NCBI GenBank assembly: GCA_016292545.1
Contig: JAEDIG010000019.1
Coordinates: forward strand, 1-27,919
Length of the DNA stretch: 27,919 bases
Direction of reading: 5' to 3'
Source: Bacteroidaceae bacterium
GTDB taxonomy: Bacteria > Bacteroidota > Bacteroidia > Bacteroidales > Bacteroidaceae
The translations under genes and the position numbers were made by a program. Positions 16,597 through 24,961 of this stretch are shown here, one piece after another (positions within the stretch are counted from its first letter, which is position 1; each line of letters starts with the position of its first letter). The notes below the pieces were generated by a model. It was given only the letters and a program-made list of their open reading frames with translations. It ran no database searches and was not told where the DNA came from.

Positions 16597-19500
16597 TCAA
16601 TTAATGTGAAACGACATGTATGGTTGCTCCTCTATGAAGGAAATTAAATCCTTTTTAACGGATATTCGCTTTCCGCGGCTTATCATTGGCAGCTTGTGCC
16701 CTTCTTCGTCCACGATAATGAAGTGGAGCTGGGTGTTGCCCTCGTCCTGGGTGAGCGATGAAAGTGCACACATCGTGTCGGCTGTAATCATGTTCACGGG
16801 GAGCGTGATGGTGAGTTTTTCGATGATTTCGTCCTTCACCTTGCTCAGGAAGTCGATGTTGCCTATGCACAGCTCCAGCCGGCTGGAGTCACGGTAGCGG
16901 GGCTGGTAGCGGGCCGTAAAGTAGAGCGCATTGCCCACCACCATGAAACTGCTCCATGTGGTCCAGTTGCGTTCAAAGAACGGGATTTCGTGGGAGCCCG
17001 TATAGTCCTCGATGGTGACAATGCCGTATGCGGCTCCGCGCTTTGACACACCTTGTCGCACAGCGGTGACAATGCCGCCGAAGGTGAGGTCCTGGCCTGC
17101 CAGCTGTTCCATGTCGTCCAGGTCCTCCATGTGTACGTTGCACACCTGTTGCAGCACCACGGCATAGTCGTCGAGCGGATGGGCGCTCAGGTACACGCCC
17201 ACTAGGTCGCGCTCTTTGTTGAGCTTCTCCAGCAGGCTCCACGGCTCTGCCTGTGGAATCTCCGGCTTGTTGAGGTCTATCATCTCCATGTCCCCGAACA
17301 GGCTGTTCTGCGCCTCCATCATGGAAGCATGGTAGTTGTTGCTGTAGTGTACCAGTGTGTCGAGGAGCGTGTATCCACGCGAGTTTTTTGCATAGTACTG
17401 CTCGCGGCTGATGTTCGCAAAGGAGTCAAGGGCTCCACTCAGCACCAGCGCTTCCAGACCGCTGCGCTTGAGGGTGGACATGGACAGTCGTTCCACCATG
17501 TCGAAGGTGTCCTTGTAGGGGCCGTGCTCCATGCGTTCCTTGATGATGAAGTCTGCCGCTCCTTCGCCCAGCCCCTTGATAGCACCCAGTCCGAAGCGTA
17601 TGTCTCCGCCTTCGTCCACACTGAATTTCTTGCGGCTGTGGTTCACGTCGGGCCCCAGACAGCGGATGCCCATGGCCTTGCATTCGCTCATGAGCTTGGT
17701 GATTTCGGTGATGTTGGAGAGGTTGCGGCTCATGTTGGCCGCCATGTATTCGGCAGGGAAGTTGGCCTTCAGATAGGCCGTTTGGTAGGCCACCCAGGAG
17801 TAGCATGTGGCATGGCTCTTGTTGAAGGCGTACGAGGCGAATTTCTCCCAGTCGGCCCATATCTTTTCCAGCACGGCAGGATCATGGCCGTTTTCCTGTC
17901 CCTGCTTGATGAACTTGGGCTTCAGGTGGTCCAGCTTGTCCTTCAGCTTCTTTCCCATGGCTTTTCTCAGGGTGTCGCTTTCGCCTCGCGTAAAACTGGC
18001 CAGCTGTCGGCTCAGGAGCATCACCTGCTCTTGGTACACGGTGATTCCATAGGTGTCCTTCAGATATTTCTCCATGCAGGGGATGTCGTATACCACGGGC
18101 TTGCGTCCGTGCTTGCGGTCGATGAAGTCGGGGATGTAGTCCATGGGACCCGGGCGGTAGAGGGCGTTCATGGCAATGAGGTCCTCAAAGGTGGTGGGCT
18201 GCAGCTGGCGCAGGTATTTCTGCATGCCTGCCGACTCAAACTGGAAGGTGCCGATGGTGCGTCCGTCCTGATACAGTTTGTAGGTGGCGGCATCCTCGAT
18301 GTCTATCTTGTCCACATCCACCTCAATGCCCAGCGTGTCGCGGATGTTGGCCACACACTCCTTGATGGTGGACAGGTTCTTCAGTCCCAGGAAGTCCATC
18401 TTGATGAGGCCCGTGTCTTCGATTACGGAACCCTCATATTGGGTGCAGCTGAGCCGTTCGCCCGTTTCCTTGTCCTCGGCAGTGCTGATGGGCACCCAGT
18501 CCGACACATCGTCGCGGCAGATGATGACACCGCAGGCGTGCACGCCTGTGTTGCGCACGGTCCCCTCCAGCATCTGGGCATATTTTATGGTGTCGCGCAG
18601 GGCCGGATTGGGCGACACTTGGGCTTCGGCCAGCGGCTGCACACATTCCAGACAGTTCTTCAGGTTCATCTTTCGTGGCTTTCCGTTGTTGTCGTCGGGC
18701 AGGCGGTCGGGGATAGCCTTGCACAAGGCATTGACTACATCCAGCGGCACCTTCTGCACGCGTGCCACATCCTTGATGGCCAGTTTGGTGGCCATGGTGC
18801 CGTAGGTAATGATATGAGTCACCTTTTCCTCACCGTATTTCTGTGTCACCCACGAGAGTACCTTCCCGCGCCCGTCGTCATCGAAGTCCACATCAATATC
18901 GGGCAGCGAGATACGGTCGGGGTTGAGGAATCGCTCGAAAAGGAGGTCATACTTGATGGGGTCCACCTTGGTGATGCCCAGACAATAGGCCACCTCGCTT
19001 CCGGCAGCACTTCCACGTCCGGGACCCACCGATACGCCCAATTCATTGCGTGCGGCATTGATGTAGTCCTGCACGATAAGGAAATAGCCCGGGAAACCCA
19101 TGGTTTTCATGATGTGGAGTTCAAAGTTCATGCGCTCCTTCACATCGTCGGGCAGTGGATCGCCGTAGATGCGCCGGGCACCTTCATAAGCCAGATGGCT
19201 CAGGTAATCGGCCTCCAGTTTCAGGCGGTAGAGCTTTCCCGCTCCACCCAGTTTCTTCACCTTGTCGCGTGCATCCTTCTCGCTCAGCACCACATTGCCG
19301 TTCTCGTCGCGCGTGAATTCCTCGAACAACTGTTCGTCGGTGAACTTATGCCGGTATTCCTCCTCGGTGCCGAATGTCTTGGGAATGGCAAAATTGGGCA
19401 TGATGGGCGGATGGTCGATGGAATAGGTTTCCACCTTGTCGAGAATCTCGCAGGTGTTGGCCATGGCCTCCGGAACGTCGGAGAAGATGGCCTCCATCTC

Positions 19501-20403
19501 TGCACGTGTCTTGAACCACTCCTGCTTGGAGTAGAGCATGCGCTTGGGGTCATCCAGGTCGCGGTTGGTGCCCAGGCAGAGCAGGCGGTCGTGGGCCTCG
19601 GCATTCTCCTTCTCCACAAAATGCACGTCGTTCGAGCAAATCACCTTGATGCCCAGTTTTGCCCCTATTTCCAGGATTGCTTTGTTTGCCTTTACCTGCA
19701 GGGGGTAAATCTCGCGGTTGGCGCGTTGGTTGGGGTCGGTCACCTCATGCCGTTGTATTTCCAGATAGAAGTCATCGCCCCACCGTTCCTTGAACCAGCG
19801 TGCTCTTTCTTCGGCTGCCTCCTGCTGGCCGTTCAGAATCTTCCGGGGTATTTCGCCACCGAGGCAGGCTGAGCAGATGATGAGTCCCTCGCGGTATTTT
19901 TCCAGTTGCTCATGGTCGGTTCGCGGGCGCATGTAGAAGCCTTCCACAAACGATTTCGACACCAGCTTAATCAGATTGTGGTAGCCTTTCTCGTTTTTAG
20001 CAAGCACAATCAGGTGCCAGCCGCTCTGGTCTATTTTTTCTTCCTTGGTGAGCATGCCGCGGCGTGCGCAGTACATCTCGCAGCCAAAGATGGGCTTGAA
20101 GAACTTACGTCTCGCCTGTGCCAGTTGCTCCTGCAATGAAGCTATGGCGGCCTCGTCGGTTCCTTCCTGGCTTTCCAGCTGGGCCAGTTCCTTGCTCAGG
20201 GTAGCAATCTGTTCTTTTACGGGGGCGTTTTTTTTCTTGGCATAATTGAAGAAATCTTTTACGCCCATCATGTTGCCATGGTCAGTGATGGCCATGCCCC
20301 TCATTCCGTCGGCCATGGCCTTGTCTACAAGCTTGGACACGCTGGCCATTCCGTCGAGCAGAGAATACTGCGTGTGAACGTGAAGATGTACGAAATCCTG
20401 CAT
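16597..20403 (-). CDS. dnaE: DNA polymerase III subunit alpha
   Basis: A 1268-residue replicative polymerase subunit. The N-terminal PHP domain starts with HLHVHTQYSLLDG and includes ITDHGNMMG. The polymerase core has PGRGSAAGS at 461-469 and the metal-binding aspartates in P501-D502-I-D504-V-D506. C-terminal helix-hairpin-helix and OB-fold regions follow. Residues about 60-100 form a charged helical insertion in the PHP domain (EQIATLSKELAQLES and beyond), which I recall as common in Bacteroidetes DnaE. The open frame begins 11 codons earlier, but MQDFVHLHVH at 20403 is the expected start and lies just after a promoter box. The gene is intact throughout. Confidence 0.95.
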   Translation of the reverse strand: MQDFVHLHVHTQYSLLDGMASVSKLVDKAMADGMRGMAITDHGNMMGVKDFFNYAKKKNAPVKEQIATLSKELAQLESQEGTDEAAIASLQEQLAQARRKFFKPIFGCEMYCARRGMLTKEEKIDQSGWHLIVLAKNEKGYHNLIKLVSKSFVEGFYMRPRTDHEQLEKYREGLIICSACLGGEIPRKILNGQQEAAEERARWFKERWGDDFYLEIQRHEVTDPNQRANREIYPLQVKANKAILEIGAKLGIKVICSNDVHFVEKENAEAHDRLLCLGTNRDLDDPKRMLYSKQEWFKTRAEMEAIFSDVPEAMANTCEILDKVETYSIDHPPIMPNFAIPKTFGTEEEYRHKFTDEQLFEEFTRDENGNVVLSEKDARDKVKKLGGAGKLYRLKLEADYLSHLAYEGARRIYGDPLPDDVKERMNFELHIMKTMGFPGYFLIVQDYINAARNELGVSVGPGRGSAAGSEVAYCLGITKVDPIKYDLLFERFLNPDRISLPDIDVDFDDDGRGKVLSWVTQKYGEEKVTHIITYGTMATKLAIKDVARVQKVPLDVVNALCKAIPDRLPDDNNGKPRKMNLKNCLECVQPLAEAQVSPNPALRDTIKYAQMLEGTVRNTGVHACGVIICRDDVSDWVPISTAEDKETGERLSCTQYEGSVIEDTGLIKMDFLGLKNLSTIKECVANIRDTLGIEVDVDKIDIEDAATYKLYQDGRTIGTFQFESAGMQKYLRQLQPTTFEDLIAMNALYRPGPMDYIPDFIDRKHGRKPVVYDIPCMEKYLKDTYGITVYQEQVMLLSRQLASFTRGESDTLRKAMGKKLKDKLDHLKPKFIKQGQENGHDPAVLEKIWADWEKFASYAFNKSHATCYSWVAYQTAYLKANFPAEYMAANMSRNLSNITEITKLMSECKAMGIRCLGPDVNHSRKKFSVDEGGDIRFGLGAIKGLGEGAADFIIKERMEHGPYKDTFDMVERLSMSTLKRSGLEALVLSGALDSFANISREQYYAKNSRGYTLLDTLVHYSNNYHASMMEAQNSLFGDMEMIDLNKPEIPQAEPWSLLEKLNKERDLVGVYLSAHPLDDYAVVLQQVCNVHMEDLDDMEQLAGQDLTFGGIVTAVRQGVSKRGAAYGIVTIEDYTGSHEIPFFERNWTTWSSFMVVGNALYFTARYQPRYRDSSRLELCIGNIDFLSKVKDEIIEKLTITLPVNMITADTMCALSSLTQDEGNTQLHFIIVDEEGHKLPMISRGKRISVKKDLISFIEEQPYMSFHIN

Positions 20404-20433
20404 TATTATAGTTCCTCTATTGATTTGCGGGCT

Positions 20434-20441
20434 CAAAAGTA
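20434..20441 (-). promoter_or_regulatory. Promoter -7 box of dnaE
   Basis: The minus strand reads TACTTTTG, matching TAnnTTTG, with a predicted start near 20430 and a leader of about 27 bases to the ATG at 20403. No clear -33 box is seen. Confidence 0.5.
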
Positions 20442-20532
20442 CGAAAAAAACGTGAAATTCATCCTCTGAGAACAGGATTTTTTGATTGAATCAGGATAAT
20501 ATTCGACAAAAATCGGCAAAAGGGTGAAAATA

Positions 20533-20564
20533 TTTGTGAAGTTGGCAAAAATCCATTATCTTTG
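20533..20564 (+). promoter_or_regulatory. Promoter of psd-pssA
   Basis: TTTG at 20533-20536, a 20-base spacer and TATCTTTG at 20557-20564 match the Bacteroidetes consensus exactly. The predicted start near 20568 leaves a leader of about 17 bases. Confidence 0.75.
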
Positions 20565-20584
20565 CACGAAAACATTTCACAAAA

Positions 20585-21304
20585 ATGGGAAACAGGCTAA
20601 AAAAGCTCAAAAAAATAAAGAAAATTCGGTTGCACCATGAAGGCAAGAACACCCTTATCCTGGGTGCTGTGGCGTTGGTTGTCTTTAACGCTATCCTCTT
20701 TTACGCCTTCCCCACTTGTCCTCCGGTCTATGTGTTGGCAGTGGTGAGCATAGCTGTGTATATGGTGCTTGTCAATTTCTTCCAGTGTCCTATACGTGTG
20801 TTCGAGGCCGACACGGACCATGTGGTGGTAGCTCCTGCCGACGGCCACATCGTGGTGGTGGAGGAAACGGAGGAAACGGAATATTTCCATGACCGCCGCA
20901 AGATGGTGAGCATCTTCATGAGCCTGTTCAATGTGCATGCCAACTGGGTGCCCGTGGACGGAACCATCAAGATGGTGAAGCATCACGATGGGAATTTCCA
21001 CAAAGCGTGGCTGCCCAAGGCCAGTTCGGAAAACGAACGGAGCACTATAGTCATCACTACTCCCGACGGCACCGACATCCTTGTCCGGCAGGTGGCCGGA
21101 GCCATGGCCCGACGTATCGTCACCTACATGCAGGAGGGTGATTCCTGTTTCATCGACGAGCATCTGGGATTCATCAAACTTGGCTCCAGGGTGGACCTCT
21201 TCCTTCCCCTTGATGCGGAGATAAAGGTGACCATGGACCAGAAGACCGTGGGCAACGAAACCGTTATTGCGCACCTTGCTCCCCGCACGTCTCATACAGA
21301 GTAA
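20585..21304 (+). CDS. psd: Phosphatidylserine decarboxylase, short (archaeal-type) form
   Basis: A 239-residue proenzyme that converts phosphatidylserine to phosphatidylethanolamine at the inner membrane. Two hydrophobic segments (about 22-41 and 48-66) anchor it. Family motifs are APADG at 83-87, the FNVHANWVPVDG block with H118, and the self-cleavage site G200-S201 in IKLGSRVDLFLP; cleavage there would turn S201 into the pyruvoyl cofactor of the small subunit. The length matches the short Psd class. The pssA gene follows after 26 bases, so the two steps from CDP-diacylglycerol to phosphatidylethanolamine are co-expressed. Confidence 0.95.
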   Translation: MGNRLKKLKKIKKIRLHHEGKNTLILGAVALVVFNAILFYAFPTCPPVYVLAVVSIAVYMVLVNFFQCPIRVFEADTDHVVVAPADGHIVVVEETEETEYFHDRRKMVSIFMSLFNVHANWVPVDGTIKMVKHHDGNFHKAWLPKASSENERSTIVITTPDGTDILVRQVAGAMARRIVTYMQEGDSCFIDEHLGFIKLGSRVDLFLPLDAEIKVTMDQKTVGNETVIAHLAPRTSHTE

Positions 21305-21330
21305 TCCTTCTTTTTTTATTGTATACCACA

Positions 21331-22029
21331 ATGGCAAATTCCGTTATCAGGCAAATACCCAATGCAGTCACCTGCTGCAACCTCATCTGTGGTTGCATGG
21401 CCACGGGGGCTGCCTTTCACGGCCAGTATCAGTGGGCCGTGCTCATGATTGTCATGGGCGCAGTGTTTGACTTTTTTGATGGCCTCACGGCTCGGGCATT
21501 GGGCGTGTCGTCGCCCATCGGCAAGGAACTCGACTCGTTGGCCGATGTGGTAACCTTTGGAGTGGCTCCTTCGGCTATTCTGTTTTATTTGTTCCATCAG
21601 GTCCATGTGCCGGAAATTATGATGCCACTGCGCCCGGTGTTGCCCTATACGGCATTCCTCATGGCTGCTTTTTCTGCACTTCGGTTGGCCAAGTTCAATC
21701 TTGACGCGCGTCAGGCGACCCAGTTCATTGGCCTGCCCACGCCAGCCAATGCGCTCTTTTGGGGGTCACTCGTATTGGGCGAACATGCCTTTCTTGTATC
21801 GCTCAAGTTCAACGCCTTTTTCCTGTTCCTCTTCATGCTGCTTTTTTGCTTCCTGCTGGTGGCCGAGGTCCCTCTGATTGCGCTCAAGTTCAAGAATTTC
21901 TCCCTTGCCGAGAACAGGGTGCGCTACCTGTTCCTGTTGGGTTGCCTCCCCTGCTTCCTGTTGGGAGCTAGCTGTTTTGCAGCCATTATCGTATGGTATG
22001 TGGCGGTTTCGCTGGTGTGCAGGAGATAG
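21331..22029 (+). CDS. pssA: CDP-diacylglycerol--serine O-phosphatidyltransferase
   Basis: A 232-residue polytopic membrane protein of the CDP-alcohol phosphatidyltransferase family. The signature D-G-x2-A-R-x8-G-x3-D-x3-D is readable: VFDFFDGLTARALG followed by GKELDSLAD, with all aspartates present. It transfers the phosphatidyl group from CDP-diacylglycerol to serine, supplying the substrate of Psd upstream. N-terminal MANSVIRQIPNAVTCCNL matches the family start, so ATG at 21331 is preferred over one four codons earlier. About six membrane helices follow, ending IIVWYVAVSLVCRR. It closes with TAG, another normal use of amber as a stop. Confidence 0.94.
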   Translation: MANSVIRQIPNAVTCCNLICGCMATGAAFHGQYQWAVLMIVMGAVFDFFDGLTARALGVSSPIGKELDSLADVVTFGVAPSAILFYLFHQVHVPEIMMPLRPVLPYTAFLMAAFSALRLAKFNLDARQATQFIGLPTPANALFWGSLVLGEHAFLVSLKFNAFFLFLFMLLFCFLLVAEVPLIALKFKNFSLAENRVRYLFLLGCLPCFLLGASCFAAIIVWYVAVSLVCRR

Positions 22030-22067
22030 CATGTTGTAGTACGTAAACATAAAACATATCTGCGATT

Positions 22068-22970
22068 ATGAAGAATAATGTCCTTATAGCTGCCGTAGCA
22101 GTTTGTGCGCTGGTATGTTCCTGCTCGAAGGCAGATTTCCAGCAGGAAATTCAGGAACCGATGGAGATGAGTGCTGTGGACGTGGATGTCCACACATCTT
22201 TCAGTATGCAGGAGGATCCATGGGCCTCCACGCGTGCCGTTACGGCGGAAAATGCTGATATATCACGTATTATCTTGTGCGTGTTTGATAACGCAGATGA
22301 GAAGGTGATGGAAATCTCACAACGACAGGGAGATGCGGGTTTTGGCACATTCTCAGAGTTTCGCTTGTCTCCGGGTTCATACAAGTTTGTAGCAGTGGCG
22401 CATAAGACGGGTAGCGTGGACAATGGGAACATACAAATTGTTTCGCCCACCGAAGCCGTTATCCCTAATGCACCGGTGAACAACACCTTTGCATGCGTGA
22501 AGGATGTGACGGTGGTAGCCTATCAAAAACAGAGCGTGACGCTCGACCTCAAACTGTGTGTTACTGCGCTGAGAATTGTGGCGCAGGATGTGCTTCCGTT
22601 GGATGTGAAGTATGTTGAGATTGTGGTGAATAGCGAAAAAGACGAAGCCACCACGCTATCCTTCAATCCCACTACACTCCTTTTTAATGGAAACAACGCA
22701 TTCCGCCGTAAGTGGGATGTTAGTTCAAGGAGAGGTGAAGCTGGGTTGGATTTCGTTGTCGTTGCTTTTCTTGATGCATATCCGAAGACGACATCTGCCT
22801 CTGTTCGGGCATACGATACGAATGATGAGCCTTTGTTTACGCGCACTTTTGATAATCTTACATTCAAACGTGCTACAAAACTTACTGTTAACACCAATCT
22901 CTTTACGGGAGCTGTAGAACCGTCTCTCACCTTCGAGGAATGGGGAAGTGAATCCGTGAATGTGCCTTGA
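22068..22970 (+). CDS. FimB/Mfa2-like fimbrial anchor lipoprotein (putative)
   Basis: A 300-residue exported lipoprotein: the signal peptide ends in ALVCSC, placing the lipidated cysteine near residue 19. The body is beta-rich, with SRIILCVFDNADEKVMEISQ, then FRLSPGSYKFVAVAHK, and a second half with TLDLKLCVTALRIVAQD. This pattern resembles FimB/Mfa2-type fimbrillin-associated proteins of Bacteroidales, which anchor or limit the length of surface fimbriae. No fimbrillin, J-protein or tip gene is adjacent, so it is an orphan here. It starts 38 bases after pssA without an obvious promoter. It has visibly lower G+C than psd-pssA. The family assignment is by pattern only. Confidence 0.65.
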   Translation: MKNNVLIAAVAVCALVCSCSKADFQQEIQEPMEMSAVDVDVHTSFSMQEDPWASTRAVTAENADISRIILCVFDNADEKVMEISQRQGDAGFGTFSEFRLSPGSYKFVAVAHKTGSVDNGNIQIVSPTEAVIPNAPVNNTFACVKDVTVVAYQKQSVTLDLKLCVTALRIVAQDVLPLDVKYVEIVVNSEKDEATTLSFNPTTLLFNGNNAFRRKWDVSSRRGEAGLDFVVVAFLDAYPKTTSASVRAYDTNDEPLFTRTFDNLTFKRATKLTVNTNLFTGAVEPSLTFEEWGSESVNVP

Positions 22971-22996
22971 TTAGGCTTTGCTTGCAGAATCAAGAT

Positions 22997-23066
22997 AAAA
23001 AAAAAATTCAAGCCCTTTGCGTATGAAACTGTTTCTTCTTCAGTAATTCTACGCTAGGGGCTTGAA
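22997..23066 (-). terminator. Strong Rho-independent terminator of the blaI-like gene
   Basis: Arms 23007-23023 (TTCAAGCCCTTTGCGTA) and 23050-23066 pair at 16 of 17 positions, including one G-U wobble. Inside the loop, GAA (25-27) pairs with TTC (47-49) and ACTG with CAGT, extending the stem to a nine-base loop. On the minus strand the stem is followed by ten T residues (22997-23006), as expected of an intrinsic terminator 33 bases after the blaI stop. The plus side lacks a T-tract, so it should act mainly on the minus strand. Confidence 0.85.
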
Positions 23067-23099
23067 ATCTTGTGCAGTTGCTGGTCGCTTTTCTGCTGT

Positions 23100-23465
23100 C
23101 TAGCTCAGCGATGCAATGATAGTCTGCTTTTCCTCATCGTTGAGGTTGTTTTGGCGGATGAGGAACTGGATGAACTTCGCTGCGTCGCCAGCGAAATAGT
23201 CTTTCTGAGCCTTTTCCATCACACGCTTGCAGTATTCGGCACGTGAAACAACCGGGGTGAAGTAGAGCATTGAACCCACCTTCTGCGACTTGACGAAGCC
23301 TTTGTTGGTGAGAATCTTCAGAAACGTTGCCAATGTGGTGTAGGCGGGCTTGGGGTCTTCGTATCCGGCCAGGATTTCATTGGTGTAGCCTCCCTTAGTG
23401 GGCAATGCCCACAGAATCAACATCACTTGGAGTTCTGATTTCGTTAGGAATTTCTTTGCAGCCAT
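23100..23465 (-). CDS. BlaI/MecI-family transcriptional repressor, without a BlaR1 partner
   Basis: A 121-residue winged-helix protein with the BlaI/MecI layout: LTKSELQVMLILWAL at the start, TTLATFLKILTNKGFV as the recognition-helix region, and the wing VGSMLYFTPVVSRAEYCKRVM. A C-terminal dimerisation helix follows. In BlaR1-linked systems the sensor protease gene lies next to the repressor; none is present, so this is an orphan regulator whose targets are unknown. ATG at 23465 (MAAKKFLTK) is chosen since the 17 codons upstream cross the promoter. It has its own promoter and a strong terminator, so it is a single-gene unit. Confidence 0.88.
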   Translation of the reverse strand: MAAKKFLTKSELQVMLILWALPTKGGYTNEILAGYEDPKPAYTTLATFLKILTNKGFVKSQKVGSMLYFTPVVSRAEYCKRVMEKAQKDYFAGDAAKFIQFLIRQNNLNDEEKQTIIASLS

Positions 23466-23498
23466 AGTGTTAAGTTTTGTGTTGTTTGTATTCGGGCG

Positions 23499-23506
23499 CA
23501 AAATTA
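23499..23506 (-). promoter_or_regulatory. Promoter -7 box of the blaI-like gene
   Basis: The minus strand reads TAATTTTG, matching TAnnTTTG, with a leader of about 30 bases. Just upstream, TGGCAAC occurs twice about 25 bases apart (near 23526 and 23551), each followed by a T-run; no canonical BlaI operator palindrome was found. Confidence 0.5.
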
Positions 23507-23682
23507 CGTATTTCATTTTAATTTGTTGGCAACTGCGAAGGCTTTTTTAGTGGCAACGCCTTTTTTTAACATAGTTTTATATATTTATTACATATTTCAT
23601 AGATGAATTTTCATCTTGCGGAATCCATTTCACAATTCATAATGTTAACTTACAGTGAGTTGCAACAGGTTTTTGCCGATTT

Positions 23683-24258
23683 TCACTCTTCTATCTGAGA
23701 AATAATCTCATTGCAGGCGTTCACTACCTTGCGATGCATGTGCAGGCCGATGAGAAGCCCCACCAGTCCGCCCACCACGACGGGGATGCAGACAAGCAGC
23801 TTGTTCCAGCCCTGCAGACCAAAGTGAGAACTGTGCTCCCACAGGAACCACGACAGCCATGGAATAAGCATGGTGGGGGTGACATACCAAATCCAGTTGT
23901 GGTAGCGTCGTTTCAGGGTGGTTATGGTTTTTGCCACTGTGGCCATGTCCTGCGAGGCCAGCCGTGCGTTGATGGGACGATGGTAGTACCATGTGGCAAA
24001 GATGCACACCAGCATCATCAGAATGGTGGACGCAACCAGCGGCCATGAAAAGCCCTGTGCATAGTGGAGGAAAGGAAAGATGATGATGGTGAACAGTGCA
24101 CTGGCATAGGAGCCCAGTGTCTGACGATTGATTATGTCGATGCGGTTCTTGATAACGTGCTTCATCAGCTTGCTGTTCACGATTTCCTGTTCGTCGAGTT
24201 TCTTGTGGAGGATGGCTATCTGCTGGCGCATCTCCTGGAGTTCTTGGTTTTCGTTCAT
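23683..24258 (-). CDS. Four-helix membrane protein downstream of an ECF sigma gene (possible sigma regulator)
   Basis: A 191-residue protein with an N-terminal coiled coil (about 1-45, rich in E, Q and K) and four hydrophobic helices at about 48-67, 71-92, 122-140 and 154-174. A conserved-looking region between helices 2 and 3 reads RPINARLASQDMATVAKTITTLKRRYHNW. No ZAS zinc anti-sigma motif or enzyme motif is visible. It begins 51 bases after the sigma gene on the same strand, the usual place for an anti-sigma factor, so a regulatory role is a reasonable guess from position only. I recall similar proteins beside ECF sigma genes in Prevotella. Confidence 0.7.
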   Translation of the reverse strand: MNENQELQEMRQQIAILHKKLDEQEIVNSKLMKHVIKNRIDIINRQTLGSYASALFTIIIFPFLHYAQGFSWPLVASTILMMLVCIFATWYYHRPINARLASQDMATVAKTITTLKRRYHNWIWYVTPTMLIPWLSWFLWEHSSHFGLQGWNKLLVCIPVVVGGLVGLLIGLHMHRKVVNACNEIISQIEE

Positions 24259-24309
24259 AAGTAGTTGGAGTGTATGTTTGGTTATGGTTCTATAGAAAAA
24301 AAATGGTTG

Positions 24310-24783
24310 CTAGTTGCGTTTGAGCAGTTCCTTTATACGATAGAGTTTCACGCCTACGTGGGTGGCGGATATCCCAACGATCTGTCCGATTTCCTCATAG
24401 CTGAGGTCCTCTAGCCATAGCAGTACGATGGCGCGGTCCACCATGCCAAGCCTTCCGATGCGTTTGTGGAGCATCTGCACTTGGAGAGTGTCGGCATCAT
24501 TGTCCTGATAGAGGCTGATGTCCATTTCCATGGGCACTCTTGCCGACTTCCGCTTCTTTTTGCGCTCCTGCGAGATGCAGGTGTTCAGTGCCACGCGATA
24601 GATCCATGTGTCCAGCTTGCTCTGTTCCTTGAATGCCTCCATGCCTTTCCAAAGGTTTACAAGCGTGTCCTGGAAGAGGTCATTTACCTCGTCCTCGTTC
24701 TTTGAGAACATATAGCACACGGTGTAGATGGTGCGCTTGTAGGTGGCTACGATTTGCTCGAATTCTTTCTCGTTCGCTTTCAT
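24310..24783 (-). CDS. ECF-type RNA polymerase sigma factor
   Basis: A 157-residue sigma-70-family protein. Region 2 is seen in TIYTVCYMFSKNEDEVNDLFQDTLVNLWKG and TWIYRVALNTCIS; region 4 in LSYEEIGQIVGISATHVGVKLYRIKELLKRN, a helix-turn-helix. It directs core RNA polymerase to a small regulon, here unidentified. ATG at 24783 (MKANEKEFEQI) is chosen; the 34 codons upstream do not resemble sigma. The downstream membrane protein probably shares its transcript. No FecR-like anti-sigma gene or TonB receptor is adjacent, so this is not a typical iron- or glycan-uptake sigma module. Confidence 0.92.
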   Translation of the reverse strand: MKANEKEFEQIVATYKRTIYTVCYMFSKNEDEVNDLFQDTLVNLWKGMEAFKEQSKLDTWIYRVALNTCISQERKKKRKSARVPMEMDISLYQDNDADTLQVQMLHKRIGRLGMVDRAIVLLWLEDLSYEEIGQIVGISATHVGVKLYRIKELLKRN

Positions 24784-24873
24784 CTTCTTTGGGTTATTAC
24801 ATTGGTTAGACGCATGTAGGTTCGCAATTATTACAGGATTTCTTCCGTTTTTTCTCCGCGGGACAGAAAATGA

Positions 24874-24910
24874 GGGGGCATGCATCCTTGGTGTGGGAAT
24901 GTATGCCCCC
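24874..24910 (-). terminator. Hairpin terminator after the carbohydrate-binding protein gene
   Basis: GGGGGCATGCAT and ATGTATGCCCCC can form a 12-pair stem with one G-U wobble around a short loop. On the minus strand it is followed by TCATTTTCTG, a modest T-rich run. It lies about 50 bases beyond the stop of the beta-helix protein gene. Confidence 0.6.
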
Positions 24911-24961
24911 TGCAGTATGCGGGTACCTCCTCTCCTATGGGAGGGATATGTTCGCTTGGTC

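Noticed and set aside
17329..19872. Very long open frame (847 codons) on the plus strand opposite dnaE
   Set aside because: It is the complement of a well-conserved dnaE, has the His/Gly-rich composition typical of antisense frames in G+C-rich genes, and shows no family motif.
23517..23682. Possible small RNA or terminator pair in the AT-rich gap between blaI and the membrane protein gene
   Set aside because: Only short stems (AGGC/GCCT and GATGAA/TTCATC) and T-runs are seen; they are too weak to call a specific feature.
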